DNA of 39,435 bases from a virus: positions 1 through 39,435 of the IMG/VR virus record IMGVR_UViG_3300009285_001830; one strand, given 5' to 3'. Of this stretch, positions 1 to 6,574 are shown piece after piece (the first letter of the stretch is position 1; the number at the start of each line of letters is the position of its first letter). The translations under genes and the position numbers were made by a program. The notes below the pieces were generated by a model. The model did not search any database and had not been told where the DNA came from. It was given only the letters and a program-made list of their open reading frames with translations.

Positions 1-13
1 CGCACTGTAGGCA
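1..13. repeat. 13-bp terminal overlap, left copy
   Basis: The bases CGCACTGTAGGCA open the window and are repeated exactly as its last 13 bases (39423-39435). The coding frame of the zinc-ribbon gene passes through the joined ends without a break, so the repeat is best read as the overlap left by assembling a circular or circularly permuted molecule. It is too short to look like a genuine terminal repeat. Confidence 0.85.
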
Positions 14-154
14 GCGGCGGTGGGGGCCGTTTGTGTCGCGGGTGGTTTCCACGTCGCCCTTGCAACGCGGGCAGGCTCCCAGGGTGAGGTCAGGTTTTAT
101 AAATATCGGCCTCAGTGGGGTTGGGTCTGTGGCTTCCTTGACGTAGCGGTTCAT
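1..154 (-). CDS. Zinc-ribbon protein, 5' part (gene crosses the contig joint)
   Basis: This is the N-terminal part of an 88-residue protein that starts with ATG at 154, runs off base 1 and continues from 39422 down to a TAG at 39310. The joined protein has CxxC pairs at residues 28/31 (CPRC) and 48/51 (CLQC) followed by GWYQDL, a classic treble-clef or zinc-ribbon arrangement, then a basic His-rich tail. The start ATG overlaps by ATGA the stop of a 33-codon reading frame, so it may be translated by coupling; it has no Shine-Dalgarno of its own. A nucleic-acid-binding role is inferred only from the fold. It is the last gene of the block before the early promoter at 39277. Confidence 0.72.
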   Translation of the reverse strand, partial: MNRYVKEATDPTPLRPIFIKPDLTLGACPRCKGDVETTRDTNGPHRRCLQC

Positions 155-252
155 TGCAGGTGAGGGGTTTGGGGTCTTGACACGGGGGGTTGTAACATGA
201 TAGGCTCCTCTTGTTGGATTTTACCGAGTCTGGCACCGAGGGCTTGGGCCAT
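151..252 (-). CDS. 33-residue small ORF coupled to the zinc-ribbon gene
   Basis: ATG at 252 is preceded by a GGTGAGG purine run and the frame ends in a TGA at 151-153 that overlaps the zinc-ribbon start as ATGA. An inner ATG at 198 has a better GAGGAG site 6-7 bases upstream and would give a 15-residue leader. The same frame is open further upstream as far as a TAA at 310-312, so this could be the 3' part of a damaged gene. No family was recognised. It may act as a leader ORF that delivers ribosomes to the zinc-ribbon start. Confidence 0.35.
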   Translation of the reverse strand: MAQALGARLGKIQQEEPIMLQPPVSRPQTPHLQ

Positions 253-267
253 CACACCCAGGCCCTC
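238..267. other. Imperfect 11-bp stem-loop upstream of the zinc-ribbon gene
   Basis: GAGGGCTTGGG (238-248) and CCCAGGCCCTC (257-267) can pair over 11 positions with one mismatch and an 8-base loop. On the plus strand it is followed by ACCTTTTAC, on the minus strand by no T-run, so it is a poor terminator for the leftward transcript. In the leftward mRNA it would hold the ATG of the 33-codon ORF in its loop-proximal arm, which could limit access to that start (inference). Confidence 0.35.
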
Positions 268-367
268 ACCTTTTACTGGTACAAGCTGTTTGTGGTCGAT
301 GCGACAGGTTTAACCGTTTTGCCAGCTAGTGTTTTGCACCTCCTTCGTTAGGATTTACCAACGCAGC

Positions 368-655
368 TTATTTGGTCGCCTGTACGCCGTCGCTGCGGGG
401 TGGCCAATACCATTTGCCGGGCCCCACGCCTTCCTCCACGCTGGTCAACCACAGCGAGTCATTGCCGTCCAAAAACGCTTGACCATTAAAGTTTGTGTCG
501 GTGTGAGGCCAGACGACTATCGCGGGCACAACCTCCCCCCCTAAAAGCAATTGTCCAACAGAACCCGCGTTCTGGATGTGACGCCTGTTCACCTCCTCTG
601 CATTCTCTCGTGAAATCATGTACAACACGATGCGCCCTGCCGTTAGTTTCGCCAT
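368..655 (-). CDS. Conserved small phage protein (WPPR type)
   Basis: A 95-residue protein starting MAKLTAGRIVLY, with an NRRH segment, a central VVPAIVV strand, FLDGNDSLW, and a C-terminal GPGKWYWPPR. This pattern (GRIVLY ... NRRR ... NGQVFLDGND ... WPPR) is one I recognise from uncharacterised small proteins of many tailed phages; its function is not known. A clear ATG start is used and the gene follows the XRE regulator by 14 bases, so the two are probably co-transcribed. No membrane segment or cysteine cluster is present. Confidence 0.82.
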   Translation of the reverse strand: MAKLTAGRIVLYMISRENAEEVNRRHIQNAGSVGQLLLGGEVVPAIVVWPHTDTNFNGQAFLDGNDSLWLTSVEEGVGPGKWYWPPRSDGVQATK

Positions 656-669
656 GACTCCTCCATGCT

Positions 670-864
670 TCAGACTTGATCCTTCCTGTCGCTCTTGATC
701 TCGAACAACTCCGCTTCGGGGAGGTCCAGGATGCGTGCAACCCGCTTTCGGAAGCGGGGGCGTATCGGCTGTTGCCCAGACTCCAACCGCGCCAGGTATG
801 TTTTCTTCATGCCGAGCCGAGTGGCAAGTTGCTCCAGCGTGTAGCGTTGAAAGATAGGATGCAT
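670..864 (-). CDS. XRE-family HTH regulator (64 aa)
   Basis: A single Cro/CI-type helix-turn-helix fills this protein: YTLEQLATRLGMKKTYLARLESGQ followed by the IRPRFRKRVARIL helix pair and a LPEAELF ending, the usual pattern of XRE domains. The start is uncertain. ATG 864 lies directly against an AAGGAG run (no spacer); the frame stays open upstream to a GTG at 1014, so an N-terminal extension is possible but has low-complexity sequence. It sits downstream of a promoter that carries a TTTCG-N2-CGAAA palindrome between its -35 and -10, making it a candidate autoregulating repressor or Cro-like protein. Confidence 0.83.
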   Translation of the reverse strand: MHPIFQRYTLEQLATRLGMKKTYLARLESGQQPIRPRFRKRVARILDLPEAELFEIKSDRKDQV

Positions 865-977
865 CTCCTTGTCCGTGTTCTCCCTAGTGTTATTGTTGGA
901 AGCCGTTACCAGGACTGTCGCTCCCATTTCGGCGTCTGGCCGCCTCGCATGGGTACTACCGCTAGCGTTTCCCCATG

Positions 978-1118
978 CTAACTGGAGCCAACTATGGTTC
1001 CGCTCGGCAACCACCCCTGGCTCCTGGACGGTATCATGCGCTGGCCCGCCACGTACTCATCGTCGTACAACGCCAACTTTCCCGGCGGCGGTTGGGTCTT
1101 GCTCCCACGCCAGCGCAT
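978..1118 (-). CDS. Possible leaderless 46-residue protein
   Basis: An ATG at 1118 opens a 46-codon frame ending in TAG at 978-980. It begins MRWRGSKTQ and contains LALYDDEYVAGQ; no family was recognised. The TATAGT -10 of the promoter ends only five bases before the ATG, so transcription would begin at or next to the start codon and the mRNA would be leaderless. A GGAG run abuts the ATG but is too close to serve as a ribosome site. The XRE gene follows. It could equally be untranslated leader for that gene. Confidence 0.4.
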   Translation of the reverse strand: MRWRGSKTQPPPGKLALYDDEYVAGQRMIPSRSQGWLPSGTIVGSS

Positions 1119-1123
1119 CTCCA

Positions 1124-1151
1124 ACTATAGGGTTTCGTGCGAAAATGTCAA
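1124..1151 (-). promoter_or_regulatory. Promoter with operator palindrome in its spacer
   Basis: On the minus strand TTGACA (1151-1146), a 16-base spacer and TATAGT (1129-1124) form a strong sigma70-type promoter. The spacer is mostly a palindrome TTTCG-N2-CGAAA at 1133-1144, whose TTCG-N2-CGAA core recurs at 24196-24205 and 39296-39305. A protein bound here would block RNA polymerase directly. It should drive the 46-codon ORF, the XRE regulator and genes leftward through the contig joint. Confidence 0.75.
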
Positions 1152-1203
1152 GGGGGTTAGGGCGCGAGTTTCAGGCGAATTGGTTGCGAGGGGCGCAACC
1201 AGG

Positions 1204-1274
1204 TAGCGGGGGCTGGACTCGAACCAGCGTCTGCACCTTATGAGGGTGCTGAGGTGCCGCTCCTCTACCCCACT
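1204..1274 (-). tRNA. tRNA with CAT anticodon (elongator Met or Ile2)
   Basis: The minus strand folds as a full cloverleaf of 71 bases: acceptor AGTGGGG/CCCCGCT with one T-G pair, T8 A9, a 4-bp D stem GAGG/CCTC with loop AGCGGCA, a 5-bp anticodon stem GCACC/GGTGC with loop CTCATAA (anticodon CAT at 1242-1240), a 4-base variable loop and T arm GCTGG-TTCGAGT-CCAGC. Discriminator A is followed by CCT, so CCA is not encoded. Initiator hallmarks are missing (A1-T72 is paired, no three G-C pairs in the anticodon stem), which leaves elongator Met or the lysidine-modified Ile2. Confidence 0.92.
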
Positions 1275-1285
1275 ACAACGCCTCT

Positions 1286-1314
1286 AGTCTACAAGGCCAC
1301 ACGCAGCCCGTCAA
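1286..1314 (-). promoter_or_regulatory. Promoter for the tRNA
   Basis: TTGACG (1314-1309), 17 bases, TAGACT (1291-1286) on the minus strand. The -10 lies 11 bases before the first base of the tRNA, the right distance for a short 5' leader. The same TAGACT -10 is used by the plus-strand promoter at 24247. Confidence 0.65.
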
Positions 1315-1404
1315 GGCGTGGGCTGAAACGAGGGGGTGGCTATCCCAGGTAGTGGGGCCGTCAGAATCACATCCTGGGGCTTCTGCGGGCATTGTGGAGG
1401 AAAA

Positions 1405-1830
1405 TCAGCCTTTTGTGAGTCGGTCAATGAGCAAATAGAGTATTGCGGCCACGGCAGCCAGGATACTGCCCCCGATACCAGTCTTTTTAGCCGCACTCAT
1501 TGTCTTGCCCATCGCTGCGCCAGTCGCCTCGGCGTGCTTCATGCCGTTCACTTGTGCCTTGCGCTCGTTGAGCACCGCAACCTCACCCGTGAGGCGGTCT
1601 ACCTTGATATTCAGGTTGCTAGCCCACGTTCGGAGACTGTCGGTTGCCTCCTGGAACTTGCCGATACTCTCTCGAAAGTTGTTCATGGCTTCCGTCATCT
1701 GTGCCAGAGTCTTGTCAACGGTTTCCAGGCGGGTCTCTATACGGGACTGGCGAGTTGCGGCGGCCAGGTCATGGTCGGCCCACGCCTTGTGAAACTTCTC
1801 AACGACCCCCTGGATTTCCTCGGTGGTCAT
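1405..1830 (-). CDS. Coiled-coil protein with C-terminal membrane anchor (holin/XhlA-like?)
   Basis: The chosen start, ATG 1830, overlaps the previous stop as ATGA and follows AGGGTGAGG; a longer in-frame start exists at 1887 but would overlap more. The 141-residue product is a charged heptad-rich helix (roughly residues 25-95), then GMKHAEATGAAMGK, and ends with one transmembrane helix (SILAAVAAILYLLI) and RLTKG. Phage XhlA-type proteins, which act with a holin at the membrane, have a similar coiled-coil plus C-terminal TM plan, though they are usually shorter. It is the last protein gene of the late block, a common place for lysis genes. Lysis is an inference; a membrane-linked virion role is the alternative. 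Confidence 0.7.
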   Translation of the reverse strand: MTTEEIQGVVEKFHKAWADHDLAAATRQSRIETRLETVDKTLAQMTEAMNNFRESIGKFQEATDSLRTWASNLNIKVDRLTGEVAVLNERKAQVNGMKHAEATGAAMGKTMSAAKKTGIGGSILAAVAAILYLLIDRLTKG

Positions 1831-2021
1831 ACCCTCACCCTGTCGCCAACTGCGGGGAACGGCTGACACCGCTTGACCCTGTTCCACACATATCCCTGGT
1901 AGGCCACCTCGCCCATGTCGTCCACTAGCGTCACCAGGGCCTCATGAAAATGCTCTCGCGTTTGAGACGGACTGACCTTCTGCACTAGAAAGTCACCGTG
2001 TGGCAACTCAAAAGCGGTCAC
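1827..2021 (-). CDS. Small hypothetical protein (64 aa)
   Basis: GTG at 2021 overlaps the stop of the Lys-rich 40-residue gene (GTGA) and its own TGA overlaps the coiled-coil gene (ATGA), so it is the middle member of a tightly coupled trio. The protein has no cysteine cluster or membrane segment and contains FHEALVTLVDDMGEVAY and a YVWNRVKRC stretch. No family was recognised. The coupled position is the main reason to accept it. Confidence 0.65.
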   Translation of the reverse strand: MTAFELPHGDFLVQKVSPSQTREHFHEALVTLVDDMGEVAYQGYVWNRVKRCQPFPAVGDRVRV

Positions 2022-2140
2022 TTCTTATGCCCCTTCTTCTTGCCCCTGGCCTTCTTAGCCTTCGGAGCGGGCTTCTCTGGCGGCCTCATCCCCTCGTGCT
2101 TCGGCATGCCCTTTGCGTGCCCCGGCATCATGTGCTTCAT
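2018..2140 (-). CDS. Lys-rich micro-protein (40 aa)
   Basis: ATG 2140 opens MKHMMPGHAKGMPK and the frame ends with KKARGKKKGHKK before a TGA that overlaps the next start as GTGA. It is strongly basic, His/Met-rich at the N-terminus and probably disordered. Very short Lys-rich proteins of this kind are common in phage late operons; function unknown. It overlaps out of frame the last 86 bases of the 119-residue gene upstream. Confidence 0.6.
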   Translation of the reverse strand: MKHMMPGHAKGMPKHEGMRPPEKPAPKAKKARGKKKGHKK

Positions 2141-2414
2141 GCTTGCACTCACTCCTCGTGTCTAGTTGTTCAACCTTTGTAACCATTTTCCTGGGGATTT
2201 GCTGGAAGAAGCGATAATCACCATCCTCGAAATGGTCTGTCCCCAGGACGATAGAATTCTGGTTTCGCTCAACGAGAAACCCCACAGTTTGAGTAGGCAT
2301 TGGAGTGCGACACTCTTCACAACTCTTCAGGCCTTTCCTGCTATGAACGTGCCTGTTGGACGAGGCGTCTAGCCATTCAACCATGACCCTCTGCCCGTGG
2401 TGGTGGTGCTTCAC
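2055..2414 (-). CDS. Conserved small phage protein with extended tail (119 aa)
   Basis: Starts with GTG 2414, which overlaps the stop of the DUF6496-like gene (GTGA). The first residues hold four histidines, then VMVEWLDASSN, the core TVGFLVERNQNSIVLG and PRKMVTKVEQL. The core (EW.D ... VGFLVERN ... VVL ... IPRGMVT) is a pattern I know from an uncharacterised phage family of about 70 residues. The last 30 residues, after EQLDTR, are acidic/basic and low-complexity, and overlap the Lys-rich gene in another frame; the ancestral protein probably ended near EQL and later read through. Confidence 0.72.
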   Translation of the reverse strand: MKHHHHGQRVMVEWLDASSNRHVHSRKGLKSCEECRTPMPTQTVGFLVERNQNSIVLGTDHFEDGDYRFFQQIPRKMVTKVEQLDTRSECKHEAHDAGARKGHAEARGDEAAREARSEG

Positions 2415-2560
2415 TTCTTCCCCTTCTTCCTCTTTGCTTTAGCTGCGCCCGCAGTTCTAAGGGCTATTGCTACAGCTTGGGCTTGCTTGCGTCCCGAATG
2501 GCGCAATTCCCGAATGTTAGACGCAATTACTGCCTTGCTCTTGCCCTTCTTCAGTGGCAT
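2411..2560 (-). CDS. DUF6496-like basic micro-protein (49 aa)
   Basis: ATG 2560 is preceded by GGGAGG. The product begins MPLKKGKSKAVIASNIREL, continues HSGRKQAQAVAIALRTAG and ends in KRKKGKK. The pattern (MPLKKG.SK..I..NI...........QAVAIAL..AG.....KK) is the small family found next to structural genes in many phages and often labelled DUF6496 or YdaS-like; function unknown. Its TGA overlaps the next GTG start (GTGA). Confidence 0.8.
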   Translation of the reverse strand: MPLKKGKSKAVIASNIRELRHSGRKQAQAVAIALRTAGAAKAKRKKGKK

Positions 2561-2572
2561 CAGGGCACCTCC

Positions 2573-4345
2573 CTACGGCTCTGCGACTACCACCACAGTT
2601 TTACCACGTTCATCGTGCCCTGTAAACTCCAGGCCCGTCATCTCCCGCACCTCCACTTGGTAGTTGCGAGTCCCGCCTGCGTCGTCTCGGAAGGTGAACT
2701 CCAGGAGCGTATTGCTCTCCGCAGCCGTGACCAGGGCCGCCCGCTGCTGCTGTGGCGTCTTTCCTTTATAGCTCCGGCTCAGGTCCAGCTCGCACCGGTG
2801 CGCCCACTTCGCCGCCAGCTTCTTACGGTACTCCAACATGACCGAGAGCACGTCCGGGCTTGTGGTGTTGGTGCTGCCCCGCGCCAAGGTGAGATAGAAC
2901 CTGATGAAGCGAAAGGCCAACCCCGCTCCACTAGTGCCCAGGGTGTAGGTGGTCACGCCGTCGGAGGTTATCGTACCAAGTGAGACAGCGTCCCCCCCAT
3001 TCAGAAGGTACTGCACTAGCACCGTCTCGGTGGCACTCGCCCCCGCAACTTCAACCTTGAGGGTCAGGGCTAGTTTGTCAACCTCAGACTGCCCCGTATC
3101 AAAGTGGGGCGTGTAGTGATATGCGGGCGTCCTGTAGACAAACCCTGAAACCGCCTTCGGGTTGATGCCTACAGGGTACAGAGTGATCCAGTACACCCTC
3201 TGGTTGTAGCCGAACCACAAGCGGTACAGGCTGTAGGCACTGCCCGCATACGCACCCTCGAATGGTTTGGAGATGCCTGTCAAGTAGATGTTTTGCCAAC
3301 CCTTACCATCCCACCCCATGATGGTGTCGAAGGTCTGCGAGCCGTTCAGGGCAAGAAGCTCAGCATGTGTGTTGACAAGCTGGCTGATGGTGCCCACGGT
3401 ATTGCTAGGAGGGTTGTCGCCCTCACGCGGCCAGACAATCCCAACAGCAGCGTCATCACCCGTAACCCTGTAGCCATAGATGGTTTTCCCTGCTGGAATG
3501 TACAGGGTATCCCGCCACACCACACAGCCCTTGCCGTTGTCGGCATGCTGCGGCAGGGTAAACTTCGTCTGAACAAACTTGGTGTTAGCCAGGTCGTGGG
3601 CGTAGAGGCCAACCTGGGTCATGGCGTAGAGAATGGGATTATTAGAGGTGTTCATGTAAACCAGGAGGTCGGTAACGTAGCCATCGGGCAGGCGCAGGCG
3701 GGCGTCGTTGGCTTCGGTGCCGATAGTAGACGCCGACCAGAGTTGGCCGGTGTTGTCTATGCCCCACAGCTTGTCGTTCCAGGAAGCCAGGTACAGGGTA
3801 TCAGTGGTGTCGTCCGTCCAGCTTGTCCCGTCGGAAGAGTATGAGTAGCCGCCTGTATGGGCGATCACCAGGTAGGTTGTGCCCCCAAGCTGGATTGTCA
3901 GGATGTCCGTCGCGGCTGCGGGCAGGGTGTGAACCGCAGTCCCCCAGGAGTCGGTGCTGTTGTTGTACTTGTGTACTTTTGTGCCGAAGGTGGCGTAGAC
4001 CTCGTTGGCAAGCTCGCCAATGACGCCCACTGCCGCTGACACTGTCGCCGCCGCCGTCTGTGTGGCCAGGCCGGGTAGTGTGAGGTGCCCTTTGGCTCGC
4101 AGGTTAGCGTCGGACCACCAGCAACGCCCTATACCCTCGTCACCGTGCTGAACTTCCAGGCCGAAGCCGCCCCGCCAGTCGGACCACGCCACAACGGACT
4201 TCGTGGGGTCGCTGTCACGGGTTACGTCGCCAATGACCTGCTTGGGAGCGTAGATAGAGGATAGGGAACTTTGTATCGGCGCTGTAAGGCGGTAAAAGAC
4301 GCCGTTCAGGGAGATGTCGTTGAGTTTGACGACCTTGGCGGCCAC
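2573..4345 (-). CDS. Beta-propeller-like tail protein (nozzle candidate)
   Basis: A 590-residue beta-rich protein with repeated short blade-like segments, for example LYLASWNDKLWGIDNTGQLW, ILYAMTQVGLYAHDL, CVVWRDTLYIPAGKTIYGY and YSLYRLWFGYNQRVYWI. Such W/Y-rich WxDxLY repeats fit a propeller. In T7-like podoviruses the nozzle (tail tubular B, gp12) has a related architecture and directly follows the adaptor protein gene; here the 419-residue gene precedes it by one base. The C-terminus carries a second beta domain. Assignment as nozzle is inference from size, order and virion type; a receptor-binding tail protein is the alternative. Confidence 0.7.
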   Translation of the reverse strand: MAAKVVKLNDISLNGVFYRLTAPIQSSLSSIYAPKQVIGDVTRDSDPTKSVVAWSDWRGGFGLEVQHGDEGIGRCWWSDANLRAKGHLTLPGLATQTAAATVSAAVGVIGELANEVYATFGTKVHKYNNSTDSWGTAVHTLPAAATDILTIQLGGTTYLVIAHTGGYSYSSDGTSWTDDTTDTLYLASWNDKLWGIDNTGQLWSASTIGTEANDARLRLPDGYVTDLLVYMNTSNNPILYAMTQVGLYAHDLANTKFVQTKFTLPQHADNGKGCVVWRDTLYIPAGKTIYGYRVTGDDAAVGIVWPREGDNPPSNTVGTISQLVNTHAELLALNGSQTFDTIMGWDGKGWQNIYLTGISKPFEGAYAGSAYSLYRLWFGYNQRVYWITLYPVGINPKAVSGFVYRTPAYHYTPHFDTGQSEVDKLALTLKVEVAGASATETVLVQYLLNGGDAVSLGTITSDGVTTYTLGTSGAGLAFRFIRFYLTLARGSTNTTSPDVLSVMLEYRKKLAAKWAHRCELDLSRSYKGKTPQQQRAALVTAAESNTLLEFTFRDDAGGTRNYQVEVREMTGLEFTGHDERGKTVVVVAEP

Positions 4346-4346
4346 G

Positions 4347-5606
4347 TCAGTCTACCAGCCTGATGTCCTGGAGCAGTCCCCATGCCCGGCGAGCGGCCTC
4401 AGCAAGGCCCCGCCAGTAGGCCCCGCGTGGTGCCTTGTTGTCAGGGTCGGTTGACGGCCCCCCACCACCCGACTCCAGCATCCCAGCAGTCGCGTAAGCG
4501 ATAACATAGTCCTCTGGCACCTCGCACACATCCGAGTCCGCAGAGAGTAGCGCTGGTTTGTCGCCTCCCGTTATCTTCAAGAGATTCCCCCCGACCACGT
4601 CTCTAGCCGACGGGCTGAGGATGATGTCACGGGCCTCTTTGTCAATCCACCACGAACGGGGGTCGAGGCGTTGCCAGATAGCTGTGTCGGCAGCATAGGC
4701 TCGGATTTTGTCAATCCAGAGGGTACACGCTCCCAGATCAGTGCCGTACTGTAAGCCAACGCTGATAATGGCTGTATCAAGCCTGGGGTTCGCCAACGCA
4801 AGCCGAGCATAAGTCCCGGTGTTCGCCACCAACGCTGGGATAGAGAGGGATTCCAAAGCGGAGGCGCACAAAGCGGTGTCGTCCAGGAGGAGTTTCAGGT
4901 CCCCCGCTACAGCGGCCACGGTGCTCTTTATCCATAGTTCGACGTGGGTGTACCCAGATAAGTTGAGGGATGATATGGCGTCCGTTGCCAGAATATCGTT
5001 TGCGGCGGCCCCCGCAGCCACCACCAACTTGTTTGAGCTACTTCCCTGGCGGTAGTCCTTCGTGTCTAGCGAAAGAGTCACGTCGCTGTCCACCGACTCA
5101 TCCCAGGCTACATCGCACAAGTGAATAGTTTTAGCGGTGACGGAGATTCTGTACTCCAGGCGGTTGATCATAGCAAACTCTGTTGGGATGTCGAAGCGGG
5201 TCTGTCTGCCATCGCCACAGAGGGCAACGCTCTCTTCGGGGTCGAAGATGCGGCCAGTTGCAGCTATGATAGCCTGGTTGATGATGTCGTGGACTCTGGC
5301 AGGTGGGAACTCCTGCTCCCAGAGCTCGTAAGTGTCACCGCTTACCGTGGCGGTGACTGCGGGGGCAAAGGTCAAGGTGCCGGAGGAGCCTGTGGAGTCG
5401 GACACCTTGCGGATAAGTCCATCGTTGGTGCCAGAGGTGAAGAGTATCCACTTGCCAATGTGCTCATCATCACCGCCTGGCAGAGACGAATCTACCAGAG
5501 TGAGAGTGGTGCCATTCGACGAGGCCGACGAGGGATAGACGGCATTCAGATTGTAGCCGACGCTAAGCCGGATTTGCTCACGGGTGCGCCCTTGTAAAAC
5601 GACCAT
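4347..5606 (-). CDS. Tail/adaptor structural protein with carbohydrate-binding-like domain
   Basis: A 419-residue protein. The N-terminus (GRTREQIRLSVGYNL) and the segment VHDIINQAIIAATGRIFDPEES resemble the helical start of head-tail or adaptor proteins (TTPA-like). The middle (about 190-310) reads as a jelly roll of the kind found in carbohydrate-binding modules: YTHVELWIKSTVA, LKLLLDDTALC, LWIDKIRAY. The C-terminus returns to helices (YVIAYATAGML, WRGLAEAARRAWGLL). It lies between fibre-like genes and the propeller-like protein. I infer a tail adaptor carrying an inserted lectin-like domain. Confidence 0.68.
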   Translation of the reverse strand: MVVLQGRTREQIRLSVGYNLNAVYPSSASSNGTTLTLVDSSLPGGDDEHIGKWILFTSGTNDGLIRKVSDSTGSSGTLTFAPAVTATVSGDTYELWEQEFPPARVHDIINQAIIAATGRIFDPEESVALCGDGRQTRFDIPTEFAMINRLEYRISVTAKTIHLCDVAWDESVDSDVTLSLDTKDYRQGSSSNKLVVAAGAAANDILATDAISSLNLSGYTHVELWIKSTVAAVAGDLKLLLDDTALCASALESLSIPALVANTGTYARLALANPRLDTAIISVGLQYGTDLGACTLWIDKIRAYAADTAIWQRLDPRSWWIDKEARDIILSPSARDVVGGNLLKITGGDKPALLSADSDVCEVPEDYVIAYATAGMLESGGGGPSTDPDNKAPRGAYWRGLAEAARRAWGLLQDIRLVD

Positions 5607-5624
5607 GAATCAACCCCCTCGTCT

Positions 5625-5846
5625 TTATCCGAGGATGGCTTTGGCCCAATCCTGCATGGCTGTTTTCAGGTCGTCGGGCACGTCGCCGCTGACCACAAAC
5701 GCCTTCCGCCTTGCATCTATTTTGCCTGTCGCCACCTCCACGGTGCCCGCCGAGGCGTCAACCACAACCTGCACGGTCTCAGGTGGAACACCCAAGAGCG
5801 CGGCGGCCTCTTCCGCAAGTTTCCTCGGAGCCCTGGTGACTATCAT
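5625..5846 (-). CDS. Small hypothetical protein of the tail block (73 aa)
   Basis: Begins MIVTRAPRKLAEEAAALLG and ends LKTAMQDWAKAILG, with a short beta stretch TVQVVVDASAGTVEVATGK between. It looks like a compact alpha-beta domain with no metal or membrane signature. One base separates it from the 238-residue gene upstream, so it belongs to the late tail operon. No family recognised; a small virion component or chaperone is possible. Confidence 0.65.
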   Translation of the reverse strand: MIVTRAPRKLAEEAAALLGVPPETVQVVVDASAGTVEVATGKIDARRKAFVVSGDVPDDLKTAMQDWAKAILG

Positions 5847-5847
5847 C

Positions 5848-6564
5848 CTAGAACTCTCCTTCGACTTCTGCGCCTATCATGATGATATTTTCGTCACCCA
5901 CGTCCACGCCACCCGTCCTGGCAACGGACAGCATCAACTGATACCCCACCGCAGGTTCGGTGCTGGGGATGTCCCCCGCTACGGACTGGACGGCTCCGGT
6001 CAGGGTCCCGTTGATACGGAGCCTGTCCTGGCTAGCGGGGTCGTGCTCAAGGAGAATCCAGGCGGCGTTCGCTACGACAAGGTTTGTGACGGCGCTCACA
6101 AGCTGCTGAGCGCCGTTCGCGCCATACGTCGCCAGGTTGATGTTGACGCCGTTGGTCTGCAAGCCCAGGCCGTGCGCTGCCAGGTTCCCGATGGTCGTTG
6201 CCTGTGTAACCTGGACGCGGATTGTCAGGTTGGTGCCAGTCCCGCCCGCCGACCAGAGAAGCCAGAAGCCCAGAGAGAACTTCTTGGCCCAATTGAGGCT
6301 GAAGGAGGTTGCCACCGCACCAGGGCCTGTCGCCACCTGTACACGTCGCCCTGCGGTTGAGGCGTGCGTGGTTCCCGTAGCAACCAGCACACGGTCTCCG
6401 TTGACTGTAGTAGTGCCGCTTCCGCTGACTATCTCCGCTCCGGCGGGCCAATCCAGTACGATGTGTTTATAGGACTCACGCTGGAAGGCGCGGACTGCCT
6501 CAAAGGTGTTTGAGGCAACCTGCCCGTTCCAGTCCGCCGTTGCGCCCCATCTCGGTACTGCCAT
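5848..6564 (-). CDS. Beta-rich virion protein (fibre or jelly-roll like, 238 aa)
   Basis: Alternating hydrophobic strands dominate: IVSGSGTTTVNGDRVLVATG, FSLGFWLLWSAGG, LTIRVQVTQATT, AWILLEHDP, YQLMLSVARTG. The pattern matches a lectin-like or jelly-roll fold and the DNA encodes few lysines. The start MAVPRWGATADWNGQV is a clear ATG 10 bases after the previous stop. Position among six similar beta-rich genes indicates a tail-fibre or decoration role; no enzymatic motif is visible. Confidence 0.65.
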   Translation of the reverse strand: MAVPRWGATADWNGQVASNTFEAVRAFQRESYKHIVLDWPAGAEIVSGSGTTTVNGDRVLVATGTTHASTAGRRVQVATGPGAVATSFSLNWAKKFSLGFWLLWSAGGTGTNLTIRVQVTQATTIGNLAAHGLGLQTNGVNINLATYGANGAQQLVSAVTNLVVANAAWILLEHDPASQDRLRINGTLTGAVQSVAGDIPSTEPAVGYQLMLSVARTGGVDVGDENIIMIGAEVEGEF

Positions 6565-6574
6565 CTAAGCTCCC

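Noticed and set aside
1-13. Terminal 13-bp repeat as an att site or true terminal redundancy
   Set aside because: It is too short, and the gene that crosses it makes assembly overlap of a circular map the simpler explanation; no integrase gene is present.
177-205. Rightward promoter-like TTGACA with TAGGCT
   Set aside because: The -10 is weak and no plausible plus-strand gene lies downstream; it falls within a leftward coding region.
1204-1274. Initiator tRNA-fMet
   Set aside because: The first acceptor pair is A-T paired and the anticodon stem lacks the three G-C pairs of initiators.
1311-1496. 61-codon minus frame between the coiled-coil gene and the tRNA
   Set aside because: It overlaps the coiled-coil gene by 92 bases in another phase, has no ribosome site and runs over the tRNA promoter.
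2385-2414. His-rich start of the 119-residue gene as an engineered tag
   Set aside because: There are only four histidines in a row, embedded in a natural coupled gene pair with no vector sequence nearby.
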